A DNA stretch of 64,000 bases from an uncultured Bacteroidota bacterium (lineage in GTDB: Bacteria > Bacteroidota > Bacteroidia > AKYH767-A > JABDAW01). The notes beneath the pieces are model-generated. The model did not search any database. It was not told the DNA's origin and saw only the letters and a program-made list of their open reading frames with translations. A program made the translations under genes and the position numbers. Each line of letters opens with the position of its first letter. The first letter of the stretch is position 1. The stretch is from positions 1-64,000 of the forward strand of contig CAIMUP010000008.1 of assembly GCA_903844645.1 (NCBI GenBank), given 5' to 3'. Below, piece by piece: positions 8,406-17,359 of the stretch.

Positions 8406-10232
8406 TTGAAGAACGTAAAAATCATATTGCAGTATGTCAAGACCTACCGAGTCTATGCCCTGTTGAATATTATTAATAACATCCTATCTGTAGTCTTTTC
8501 GTTATTTTCATTAACGATGATCATTCCGGTTTTGAACCTATTATTTGATAAAACAAAAGTCGAATATAAGTTTGTTGCCTGGGGCTTTTCCGGAAAAATT
8601 ATCAAGGATAATTTTTATTACTACCTGTCAGAATTTATTAAAGACTACGGTAAAGTAAACACCCTCCTGATGCTCTGTATCGTGGTTGCCATCATGGTTT
8701 TCCTCAAGAACTTCTTCAGATATATGGGCATGTATTACCTTGCCCCGATACGGAATGGGGTCATTCGAGACATCCGCATCAAATTGTATGAAAAGATACT
8801 TGCCCTTCCCCTCTACTACTTTTCTGAAGAGCGGAAAGGAGATTTGATTGCCCGTATGACCTCTGATGTACAAGAAGTAGAATGGAGTATCATGACGACA
8901 TTGGAAGTAATGTTTCGTGAGCCATTTACAATCCTTCTTTTCATCGGAGCAATGGTAGCCATGAGTCCGCAATTAACTTTGTTTGTCGTTATTTTACTGC
9001 CTCTTACAGGCTTATTAATTGGAAGGATAGGCAAGAGCCTAAAGAAGAATTCCATGAAAGCGCAAGCCATCATCGGCAACCTGCTTTCCCTGATTGAAGA
9101 AACTTTATCTGGGTTACGAATCATCAAAGCCTTCACCGCCGAAAATTTCTCCAAGACTCGTTTTCAGGGCATCAATGATTCATTAACCATGCTCATGATA
9201 AAGATGTATCGCAAGCGAGATTTATCATCTCCTTTAAGTGAATTTATGGGCGTGGGAGTATTAGTCATAGTGATGTTTTACGGAGGGCAACTGGCATTGA
9301 ATGGGAAGTTAGATTCTGCCGTTTTCATTGCGTACATCGCCTTCTTCTCCCAAATTATTAACCCTGTCAAATCCTTCGCCTCGGCATATTACAATATTCA
9401 AAAAGGCTTGGCTTCTTCGGAACGAATCAATAAAGTTTTGAATGCAGAGAATACTATTGTGGAAGCCCCTAATGCAGTTTCCATCAAACAGTTCTCTACC
9501 CAAATCGAATATAAAAACGTATCCTTTTCGTATCGTACAGACTCCGATTCAGAAGCCGTTTTAAAGAACATCAATCTTATTATTGAGAAAGGAAAAACTG
9601 TTGCATTAGTAGGCGCATCGGGTGGCGGGAAATCAACTTTGGCAGACCTTCTTCCCCGCTTTTACGATGTTACTTCCGGCACTATTTCTATTGATGGAAT
9701 TTCAGTCAAAGATATGCAATTAAATTCCCTTCGCCGCCTGATGGGCATCGTTACACAGGAATCTATTTTATTCAACGATACGGTGTTCAACAATATCGCT
9801 TTCGGAATGGAAAACGTGGATGAGAATGCCGTAATCAATGCCGCCAAAATCGCCAATGCCCACGCCTTCATCACAGAAATGGAAGACGGATATCAAACAA
9901 ATATTGGCGACCGCGGCTTGAAACTTTCAGGTGGGCAACGTCAGCGATTAAGCATAGCCAGAGCCATTTTAAAGAATCCCCCAATCCTCATTCTCGATGA
10001 AGCCACCTCCGCCCTCGACACCGAATCCGAACGCCTCGTTCAAGATGCCCTGATCAAATTAATGGAAAACCGCACCTCCCTCGTCATCGCCCATCGCCTA
10101 TCCACCATCCAACATGCCGATGAAATTATCGTGCTCCAGAAAGGCGAAATCGCCGAACGCGGAACCCACCAAGAACTCCTGAAAAAAGAAGGCGTGTACA
10201 AAAAATTATTCGACATGCAGTCCTTCATCTAA
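8406..10232 (+). CDS. ABC exporter, fused membrane and ATPase (MsbA/lipid A exporter-like)
   Basis: 608 aa. About six transmembrane helices (residues 10-330) are followed by an ATPase domain with Walker A GASGGGKST near 403, signature LSGGQ near 507, and Walker B ILILDEAT with Asp531-Glu532. The H-loop is IAHRLSTI. This is a half-transporter of the MsbA/subfamily B type that works as a homodimer and typically flips lipids or exports peptides or drugs. I chose the TTG at 8406 because the residues after it form the complete first cytosolic segment and helix, and no ATG lies near. A weak -7 box, TTCTTTTG, at 8381-8388 would give a leader of about 10 nt. Lipid A transport is likely but not proven. 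Confidence 0.9.
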   Translation: MKNVKIILQYVKTYRVYALLNIINNILSVVFSLFSLTMIIPVLNLLFDKTKVEYKFVAWGFSGKIIKDNFYYYLSEFIKDYGKVNTLLMLCIVVAIMVFLKNFFRYMGMYYLAPIRNGVIRDIRIKLYEKILALPLYYFSEERKGDLIARMTSDVQEVEWSIMTTLEVMFREPFTILLFIGAMVAMSPQLTLFVVILLPLTGLLIGRIGKSLKKNSMKAQAIIGNLLSLIEETLSGLRIIKAFTAENFSKTRFQGINDSLTMLMIKMYRKRDLSSPLSEFMGVGVLVIVMFYGGQLALNGKLDSAVFIAYIAFFSQIINPVKSFASAYYNIQKGLASSERINKVLNAENTIVEAPNAVSIKQFSTQIEYKNVSFSYRTDSDSEAVLKNINLIIEKGKTVALVGASGGGKSTLADLLPRFYDVTSGTISIDGISVKDMQLNSLRRLMGIVTQESILFNDTVFNNIAFGMENVDENAVINAAKIANAHAFITEMEDGYQTNIGDRGLKLSGGQRQRLSIARAILKNPPILILDEATSALDTESERLVQDALIKLMENRTSLVIAHRLSTIQHADEIIVLQKGEIAERGTHQELLKKEGVYKKLFDMQSFI

Positions 10233-10255
10233 AATAAACCTCTTCCAAAATTCTT

Positions 10256-10414
10256 TTATGGCGCGTCCCCTGCTGCCTCCCACCAAAAGTCCCTACCAAA
10301 TGGCAGCAGCGGTCGGGCTGTTCGGGGGTTCCGTTGCCGCCTCCCCACGAAAAGTCCCCACCAAAAGGCAGCAACCAAGCCCCTACCATCCCTCGCGCAG
10401 CAGACGACCCAGCC
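10256..10414 (-). repeat. dispersed GC-rich structured element, copy 2
   Basis: Minus-strand copy of the element at 461-616, with the same end GACGCGCCATAA. The second hairpin stem here is CTGCTGCC/GGCAGCAG instead of GGCTGCC/GGCAGCC, so both arms changed together. It sits 24 bp after the stop of the ABC exporter and directly beside the palindrome at 10426-10477. Confidence 0.85.
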
Positions 10415-10425
10415 CGCAAACCCCT

Positions 10426-10477
10426 CAAGCATCCTGACAGGCAATCGCCCCTTCGCGATTTCCTGTCAGGATGCTTG
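10426..10477. repeat. REP-like 52-bp palindrome
   Basis: A 16-bp perfect inverted repeat, CAAGCATCCTGACAGG / CCTGTCAGGATGCTTG, enclosing a second stem AATCGC / GCGATT with a CCCTTC loop. It is the best copy of a dispersed palindrome family in this window and abuts copy 2 of the GC-rich element. Confidence 0.9.
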
Positions 10478-10481
10478 GACA

Positions 10482-10564
10482 GTTTCCAATGGTGGAAACG
10501 CTGTTTCCAATGGTGGAAACGCTGTTTCTAACGGTGGAAACGCTGTTTCCAATGGTGGAAACGC
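10482..10564. repeat. 21-bp tandem array 3 (4 units)
   Basis: Four 21-bp units of GTTTCCAATGGTGGAAACGCT. Each unit is itself a palindrome, GTTTCC-N6-GGAAAC, plus GCT. It begins 5 bp after the REP-like palindrome. Confidence 0.92.
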
Positions 10565-10573
10565 ATTTGGGAC

Positions 10574-10617
10574 TGTACCAAATCGTGTTTTGCATGTACA
10601 AAACACGATTTGGTACA
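10574..10617. repeat. perfect 18-bp inverted repeat
   Basis: Arms TGTACCAAATCGTGTTTT and AAAACACGATTTGGTACA surround an 8-nt loop, itself GCATGTAC. There is no T tract after it, so it is not an ordinary terminator. It follows array 3. Its function is unknown. Confidence 0.85.
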
Positions 10618-10718
10618 TGCAAAAGCGTCACGGAAGGGCTTCCGCGACGAGAATAAGGGCTTGCGCGATTGCCTGTACCTTAAATCCTAAACCTCAAACT
10701 TCAAATGAAACGTCCCTT

Positions 10719-11861
10719 TCAGTTCCCTTTCTTCTCCAATTCCATTCCACATTTTGGGCAATTGCCCTTTTTTGCAGAAGATATATCGGGGTGCATCGGG
10801 CAACAATAATTAGTCGTTCCGTCAGGACTTTTAATCAGGCTTCGGACAGCGAAAAAACGATACGACAAACCGATCGTAGTAAGGTTTTCAGAACCCACTT
10901 GAGTATAATACGGGCTGGTATTGAGGTATTGGTAAACGGGGAAATCTTGCGAGGCATAAATGGTAAAATGTCCATTAGTATAACTCAATTGCGGAGTGAT
11001 GAAAACCTTTTTATATCCGGTGCCCTCGGGAAAGGAATTGGAAGGATTTCCGTACAGTAAAATGCTTTCATTAATCTTCATTCTACCCACCGTTTCGTAG
11101 CGCGTTTGCAGGGTAATACCGAGATGATCCAAGAACGATTTGCCAGCAAAAAGCCCAATGCTCATAAAGTCGCCAAGCTTTTCCCCATTCGGATTCCAGC
11201 CCTTTTTGATGTAGATAGCATTGGCAAATATTTTGAAATTATGCTCCGTATATCCGCGGAAAACAAAGGCGTAAAAGATTAAATCCTGCGCCCCAGACGA
11301 CAACTGAACGGAGGTAGGATTGGTAACATAATAAGTCTTCTTGGAAAAGGGTTCGATGTTGCCTGTCGAATCATTATAACTGCCCAAAGGAATCTTTGTC
11401 CCTAACCCAATAGTAACCTCGGTGCGGTGCTTTTCTTCTGTCCAATTAATAACATCATAACGCGGAAAAAGTATCAAGTCGCCTATACCTTTCGTGGCAT
11501 AAGTAGTTACCGGATTGTTGTGATAGCCTATCTCCTTTTTATTAAAATAATACCCACCTTCGATAGACATCGTCAAGTTTTTCGTTACGCCGTAAGCTAC
11601 CCTGAAGTATTCGTAACTACTGCTAAAACTATCGAAAGTTCTGGTGGTATCTGGCGAATCTTTTTTATAGAACTTGTCGGTGAAGATGTATTGAAAGTTG
11701 GTATTCAATTCCACTTGCCGCTCTTGCAAAACACCTTGCGAGGCTCCACCGGCAATAGGGCTTCCACTACCACCGGCACAACATTGTGCAGAAGTCTTGA
11801 GAGAGAAAAGGGTAAAGGAAATTAGTACCGACAGAACCCACAGTGGCACTGCTTTTTTCAT
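10719..11861 (-). CDS. outer-membrane beta-barrel-like protein with C-terminal heavy-metal-binding motif
   Basis: 380 aa. A signal peptide ends near LKTSAQ, followed by a Cys- and Gly-rich segment CCAGGSGSP. The body (about residues 45-340) is rich in alternating hydrophobic/aromatic strands (TNFQYIF, YFRVAYG, VTIGLGTKIPLGS, GLSYRFF) typical of transporter-like outer-membrane beta barrels. The last 30 residues contain YCCPMHPDISSAKKGNCPKCGMEL, the short heavy-metal-binding domain (CPMHP...CPKCGM) best known from the N-termini of copper ATPases and efflux proteins. It is last in a minus-strand run, 9 bp after the thioredoxin-like T9SS protein. A role in metal handling at the outer membrane is inferred from the tail. 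Confidence 0.7.
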   Translation of the reverse strand: MKKAVPLWVLSVLISFTLFSLKTSAQCCAGGSGSPIAGGASQGVLQERQVELNTNFQYIFTDKFYKKDSPDTTRTFDSFSSSYEYFRVAYGVTKNLTMSIEGGYYFNKKEIGYHNNPVTTYATKGIGDLILFPRYDVINWTEEKHRTEVTIGLGTKIPLGSYNDSTGNIEPFSKKTYYVTNPTSVQLSSGAQDLIFYAFVFRGYTEHNFKIFANAIYIKKGWNPNGEKLGDFMSIGLFAGKSFLDHLGITLQTRYETVGRMKINESILLYGNPSNSFPEGTGYKKVFITPQLSYTNGHFTIYASQDFPVYQYLNTSPYYTQVGSENLTTIGLSYRFFAVRSLIKSPDGTTNYCCPMHPDISSAKKGNCPKCGMELEKKGN

Positions 11862-11870
11862 CCAGGATAA

Positions 11871-12641
11871 TTAGTTGGCGACAACTACCTTAACGATTTT
11901 ATTCCTATCGCCGACACTGAATTTAGCGAAGTATATGCCTGAACTGATGCCTGCTATATTCACCGTAATCGTATTCGTTCCCGAAGTAAGTTTCCCGTCA
12001 TAAATCCCCTTCACTAATTGCCCGTCTATGTCGAATAAATCGGCTTTCACCAATGATGTTTTATCCAGGGTGAAGGTGATCAAAGCCCTGTTGGCTGCTG
12101 GGTTTGGGAGAACATTCAATGCAGTAATTCCCATAGCCGCTTCATTAATTCCTGATGTCAATCCGGCATTGATGGCGTTCTGCATGGCGGTAGCATCTAT
12201 CGTGAAATTCGCATTGTAATAAACGGTGTGTGAAGGACCTGCTATGACCACTACTTTGGGCATTCCCGCGGTGCCGTAATCACTCATATTAATTGCCGAA
12301 TTCGAGAACGAAGCATCGCAAGTAATGCTGTGTGCCGTAGCCCAGGTATTCAATGCCGAACAAGGCGTATCGCCAACATCATCGCAGAGGTACATCGCGA
12401 CGCGACCAGGGTTCGAGGTGGCATAACTTTGTACCACATTGCCTGCTGTCAATGCCCCGCTGATGCAGTTGCTGCATGGCATTACCCAACAGAGAACGAC
12501 TACTTTGCCGGCATTCAATTCGGTGAATAAAGTATGCGATGCCGAACTGCAATCTACCGCTGTAAAATCGGTAGCGGTTTGTGCTTTGGCAATCGTTATG
12601 ACGAACATCAAAGCGAATAAAATTACGTTAATCTTTTTCAT
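11871..12641 (-). CDS. secreted thioredoxin-like protein with T9SS C-terminal sorting domain
   Basis: About 256 aa from the ATG at 12641, which starts the signal peptide MKKINVILFALMFVITIAKA; an ATG four codons upstream (12653) is less likely. The middle domain has a thioredoxin-fold active-site-like CSNC within VVVLCWVMPCSNCISG. The last 80 residues form a type A T9SS sorting tail (NVLPNPAANRALITFTLD ... GIYFAKFSV ... KIVKVVVAN), so the protein is probably exported through the outer membrane and surface-anchored or released. It lies between a hypothetical gene and the metal-motif barrel, in the same direction with very short gaps, so co-expression is likely. Confidence 0.8.
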   Translation of the reverse strand: MKKINVILFALMFVITIAKAQTATDFTAVDCSSASHTLFTELNAGKVVVLCWVMPCSNCISGALTAGNVVQSYATSNPGRVAMYLCDDVGDTPCSALNTWATAHSITCDASFSNSAINMSDYGTAGMPKVVVIAGPSHTVYYNANFTIDATAMQNAINAGLTSGINEAAMGITALNVLPNPAANRALITFTLDKTSLVKADLFDIDGQLVKGIYDGKLTSGTNTITVNIAGISSGIYFAKFSVGDRNKIVKVVVAN

Positions 12642-12659
12642 CTTATATATCATTAAATA

Positions 12660-13361
12660 TTATTCTATCAAATCGCTTTGCGAGGCACTCCAAGGTCCAT
12701 CGAAATCGGCATTCGGAAGGAACACCCACCGTTCGCGATGGTTAATATATTTCCCTTTATTCGGTGCGCCAAGAGCCAGAATAACGCTGGCACGGGTGAA
12801 GAATTTGCTCTTCGCATTATCCGGATCGGTAAGCACTGTTGGCGTATCGGTGATGGAATATGCGACCTCGAATCCATCGGCTTCTTCAAAAATATGATCT
12901 TTTGCAGAGCTATTGTTTGTCCTCACATGCTCCGCCATTTCGCCGCCTCCGATAGTTACCATTCTCGGAAAACATTGTTCCACAATCGGCGTAGCCCGAT
13001 GCGTCGGACCATGATGATGCGTATCGCCAACAACATTAAATACCGTTTCATCGGTAGTATTCAAACTCGTGCTGGCGGCAATTCCATCCAACAAAGGCTG
13101 CGCAAATTCACGAAATTCCTTTGCCAACCGAGCCATCAACCGATTCACCGGCTTGGTTTTTTGCGAATCATCGCTCCACTTCAAAAAGCAGGCTTCTATC
13201 GCCTGCCGCTTGGCATGCCAATCCGAAACATTTGTCCCCGTCAATCCCAATCGCGTCCCATGAGTCGGGGTCGGAGGGGCAGGCACAAGCTGCAAATAAT
13301 TGTCTGTTCTCACCGCGTAAGCCACGGCTCCGGCGATGTCTATAGGTATTCTTCCAGGCAT
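12660..13361 (-). CDS. hypothetical protein, lineage-specific, possibly with a fibronectin III-like end
   Basis: 233 aa with no signal peptide and no family I recognise. The first 110 residues look helical (RQAIEACFLKWSDDSQKTKPVNRLMARLAKEFREFAQPLLDGIA). The C-terminal 100 residues look like beta strands (GFEVAYSITDTPTV, ASVILALGAPNKGKY, REWVF-like), which may be a fibronectin III-like sandwich. In length and layout it resembles the proteins at 43001, 51683 and 57105 in this window. The 21-bp array 4 starts 38 bp upstream of the start codon. The function is unknown. Confidence 0.7.
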   Translation of the reverse strand: MPGRIPIDIAGAVAYAVRTDNYLQLVPAPPTPTHGTRLGLTGTNVSDWHAKRQAIEACFLKWSDDSQKTKPVNRLMARLAKEFREFAQPLLDGIAASTSLNTTDETVFNVVGDTHHHGPTHRATPIVEQCFPRMVTIGGGEMAEHVRTNNSSAKDHIFEEADGFEVAYSITDTPTVLTDPDNAKSKFFTRASVILALGAPNKGKYINHRERWVFLPNADFDGPWSASQSDLIE

Positions 13362-13398
13362 AATTTATATATATAATTTGTTAAAATCAAGTTTATTT

Positions 13399-13566
13399 CC
13401 CAACGGAAGAAGAAGCCTTCCCAACGGAAGAAGAAGCCTTCCCAACGGAAGAAGAAGCCTTCCCAACGGAAGAAGAAGCCTTCCCAACGGAAGAAGAAGC
13501 CTTCCCAACGGAAGAATAAACCTTCCCAACGGAAGAACAAGCCTTCCCAACGGAAGAACCGCCCTT
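13399..13566. repeat. 21-bp tandem array 4 (8 units)
   Basis: Eight 21-bp units of CCCAACGGAAGAAGAAGCCTT at 13399, 13420, 13441, 13462, 13483, 13504, 13525 and 13546; the last three are diverged (gaataaacc, gaacaagcc, gaaccgccc). Because 21 is a multiple of three and the unit lacks stops, three overlapping frames stay open; none is convincing as a gene. It lies directly upstream of the minus-strand gene starting at 13361. Confidence 0.95.
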
Positions 13567-13740
13567 CCCCTCGGCATTTTCGCCAAAAAGCCTTCCGTTT
13601 CCGTACTCCTATATATAGGTGTGCTATTCATTTTCTTCATATCGGGTGTAAAATTACTAAAAAGAATGGTGAAATACTAAGCCATGCCAAAAATAACTTT
13701 TTGGGATGCCGGCTTTTGGCAGGATAAAAGGACAAAAAAA

Positions 13741-13776
13741 CAGCCCCCCGATGAGGTGTCGGAGGGCTGCTTTTTT
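13741..13776. terminator. bidirectional rho-independent terminator
   Basis: Stem CAGCCCCCCGA / TCGGAGGGCTG (one mismatch) with a T tract on one side and an A tract on the other. It would end the minus-strand T9SS-tail fragment that stops at 13796. Confidence 0.85.
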
Positions 13777-13795
13777 ATGAGATAAAAGGGAGGAA

Positions 13796-14320
13796 TTATT
13801 CCACCACCATCTTCGTCTGCATCACCCCTTCGCCTCGCTCTAATACAATAAAATAAATGCCCCGAGAGATGCCCGTCAAATTCATTTGGAATTGATTTTC
13901 GCCAACAATCGCCTCGGCATTCATGCTGAATAAAATCCTCCCCATCACATCCACCATTTTCAGAACGCATACCTCCTCTGTCGTAGAATAAAATGTTACG
14001 GTAGCCCCGTCCTTAGCCGGATTCGGATACACCGTCAAAGAATTATCCATAGTAGTATTGGATGAAAAATCCCCCTCCCGAACGCCGCAAGAAGGACCCA
14101 CAACAGCATTCCCCGGCAACGATAAACATCCCAAAACATCCTTCACCTTCACCGTATAAGTACCATGCGCCAAGGCAGTAAAAACATTAGACGATTGGTA
14201 TGCCAGCCCCCCGTTTTTCGAGTAATTAAAATACCCCGAACCCCCCGATGCGATGACCGTAATTTTACCATTCACAGCCGGGCAAGTAGTAGCCGAAACA
14301 ATGGTCGTAACATTTGCCCA
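13796..14320 (-). pseudogene. 3' fragment of a T9SS-exported protein gene
   Basis: The frame encodes part of a SprB-like repeat ([26 protein letters not shown] ... [13 protein letters not shown], split here by omission) and then a complete T9SS sorting tail ([18 protein letters not shown] ... [11 protein letters not shown]). Such proteins are normally several hundred to thousands of residues with an N-terminal signal peptide. Here the open frame upstream of about 14320 (to 14392) merely reads antisense to the type ISP enzyme, so the 5' part of the gene is missing. No matching 5' half is found elsewhere in the window. The break marks the left edge of the accessory island, or an assembly junction. 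Confidence 0.75.
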
Positions 14321-17300
14321 CTTCAAAACATTAGATAACAAAGAAGTAATTCGGGAATTCTCATGGGATAAAAGAGAAACCAAGTTTGACAATTACGGTA
14401 AGTACCTCGAATCATTAACCTGGCCCAAAAATACAAATGATATAGAAGCATGGAAACTTCAATGGAGGAAAGCATTTACAGGTTCAACAAGGCAAGCCAT
14501 ACAAACATCAGCACAATTAGCTTCTGCAATGGCTTTGCTTGCACAGGATATTAGAAAAAGGGTATTGGAAGTATTGAGTATCGAAAGAAAAGGCGGGGCA
14601 TTGCATAAACTATACGAAACCTTTAAAGAAGGATTGATTCATGACATGACTGAAGAAGGCTTTGCTGATATGTATGCACAAACCATTACTTATGGTTTGT
14701 TTTCAGCAAGGACTATGCACACAAGTGGACATTTTGAAATGGAAAAGGCGGTAGATGAAATACCACAAACAAATCCATTTTTAAAGGAGCTTTTTATTGA
14801 TTGTTTGAAGGTAGGTAATAACAAACTCAAAATTGATTTAGATGAGTTGGGTGTAGGTAGTTTGATAGATTTACTCGACGGTTTGAATTTATCGGATGGA
14901 ACAGATACTATGCAACGAATTCTAAAGGAATTTGGAAGACAATCAAATATGGGTAAAGAGGATCCTGTAATACATTTTTATGAAGGATTTCTAAAAGAAT
15001 ATGACGAAACAATTAAACGCGAGAAAGGTGTTTTCTATACGCCAGACCCTGTAGTAAGTTTTATTGTTCGTTCAGTTAATGAACAATTGAAATCGGAATT
15101 CGGGCTGGAGATGGGGCTTGCAGATACTACTACTTGGGAAGAAATGGTAAAGTCTGGCAGAGCTGAATATCCTAAAGACCCCAAGACCAACACGATGAAT
15201 AAAGAATGGGTAGATGGAATAAAGAAAAGACCCTTTGTTGTGATTCTTGACATTGCCACGGGAACAGGTACTTTTATAAAGTATATTATAAAAGTTATCC
15301 ATGAAGAAGTTTCAGCAAAATATAAACGTGATAATATTAAGACCGAATGGCAAGAATACTGGAATGAATATGTATATAAGGATATGTTGCCAAGAATTTA
15401 AGGTTTTGAATTGATGATGGCTTCCTATATCATAGCTCACATGAACATATCTCTTTACTTGAAAGAGTTAGGTTATAAGATTGAAAAAGAGCAACGGCTG
15501 AATATTTATCTTACCAATACGCTGGAACCATATACTGCCAATATGGATCCAAATATATTCTTTAATTCAGTAGGAAAGGAATCTTTGGCAGCGAATATCA
15601 TTAAACAAACAATATTTTTCTCTGTTGTAACAGGTAATCCACCATATAGTGGAGAGAGTAAAAATAAAGGTACTTGGATTATGAGTTTGATGGATGATTA
15701 TAAAAAGGAACCGGGTGGATTGAAAAGATTAAATGAACGAAATCCAAAAATGATTAATGATGATTATGTCAAGTTTATCAGGTATAGTCAAAATCTTATT
15801 GTTAAAACAGGGGTTGGAATTTTAGCCTTTATTAATCCACATGGGTTCTTAGATAATAACACTTTCAGAGGTATGCGTTGGCACTTGATAAATACTTTTA
15901 ATAAATTATATCTTGTCGATTTAAATGGAAATGTTAAAAAGCGAAAGGTTGGAATTAATGGTGAATTGGATGAAAATGTTTTTGATATTACTACAGGTGT
16001 TTCAATAAATGTTTTTGTAAAAAGTGGAAAGATAAATGAAAATAATGCGTATTTTCATGAACTCCTTGGGTCACGAAAATCTAAATATGATTTCCTATTC
16101 ACAAATAGTTTAAATATAATTCCATCAGTGATTTTAATTCCTAAATCAACAGAGTTTTTTCTTAATCCAAAAGACTTTGATGGCGAATCAGAATACAAAA
16201 TTGGCTTTTCAATCTCTGATGTTTTTAAATTCCACTTATCTGGACTATCAACAAAGAATGATGGTTTTTGTGTTGACTTTTCTAAAGAAGACGTATATGA
16301 TAAATTGAAGGACTTACGCAATTTAAATATTAATGAGCTTAGGACTAAATATGATTTATTTAATTCAAGCTCGAGTTGGTCACTTGAAGGTGCAATTAAA
16401 GATGCAAAAGCTAATTTGGATAATTCTTATGTTATACCATTAGCATATAGACCATTCGATACAATGTATTCTTTTTATACAGGTAAAAGTATGGGGTATA
16501 TGGGTCGCCCGCGAGGAGAATTAGGTTATCATTTAACAAAACAGAATTTAAGTTTAATCACTCTTAGGAAATCAAGAAGTAATCTAACTTGGAATTTTAT
16601 TGGCGTTGCAGATAAAATGATTTGTGAACCAACCACAATTACTTCATTAGACGGTAACTATGGATTTCCATTATATCTTTATCCTGAATCAAATGGACAA
16701 CAAACCATAGAACAAAGCACCGCCCGCACCCCAAACCTAAATGCAGAAATAGTAAAAGAGATAGGGGAGAAAATAGGGCTGCTATTTGTGAATGAAAAAG
16801 CCGCCCCGCCCGTTGGGCACCCCTCCAAAGGAGGGGAATTGGAATTTGCCCCAATAGATATTTTGGATTATATCTATGCAGTATTGCATAGCCCCACTTA
16901 TCGCGGGAAATACAAAGAGTTTTTGAAGATAGATTTTCCAAGAGTGCCCTATCCAAAGGATGCTTCAACTTTTTGGCAATTGGTGAAATTGGGTGGAGAA
17001 TTGAGGCAGATACATTTGTTGGAGAGCCCGGTGGTGGATAATTTTATTACGCAATTCCCCATAACAGGAACAAATGAAGTTGTGAAAATAAAATATGAGG
17101 ATGGCAAGGTTTATATCAATCCCACCCAGTATTTCGCAAACGTACCACAACAGGCTTGGGACTTTTATATAGGAGGTTATCAGCCTGCCCAAAAATGGCT
17201 AAAAGATAGAAAAGGCAGAATATTGACCGATGAAGATATTGCGCATTATCAAAAGATAATTGTTGCCTTGACAGAGACGGGAAGGATAATGGAGGAGGTG

Positions 17301-17321
17301 GATGGGGTGGAGATAGAGTAA
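14310..17321 (+). pseudogene. type ISP/IIG restriction-modification enzyme, N-terminally truncated with an in-frame stop
   Basis: Two frames in the same phase (to 15401, and from 15402) form one protein interrupted by TAA at 15399-15401. The context reads LPRI-stop-GFELMMASYIIAHM, where the family has LPRLYGFELMMAPY, so a Tyr codon became a stop. The first part has the SAM motif DIATGTGTF and the second has the adenine methylase motif NPPYSG, followed by the target-recognition and C-terminal domains. The first recognisable residues ([17 protein letters not shown]) correspond to the point after the N-terminal nuclease domain. The PD-(D/E)XK nuclease and the original start are therefore missing at the junction near 14310. 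The fragments are unlikely to restrict or methylate DNA unless the stop is read through. Confidence 0.85.
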
Positions 17322-17359
17322 GGGAAATAATTATTACATAGAGTGTTTAATAAATAAAA

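Noticed and set aside
10574..10617. Rho-independent terminator
   Set aside because: Strong hairpin, but no T tract on either side and no gene ending close by in the right direction.
13336..13680. Open frames with LPNGRRS or RWEGFFF repeats
   Set aside because: Products of the 21-bp array 4, for the same reason.
14320..14392. N-terminal extension of the T9SS-tail fragment
   Set aside because: It is the antisense of the type ISP coding sequence, which shows clear family similarity in the other direction.
15411..17321. Second half of the type ISP enzyme as an independent gene
   Set aside because: It is in the same frame as the first half, and conserved residues continue directly across the TAA, so it is one interrupted gene. 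The TTG start would split the methylase domain.
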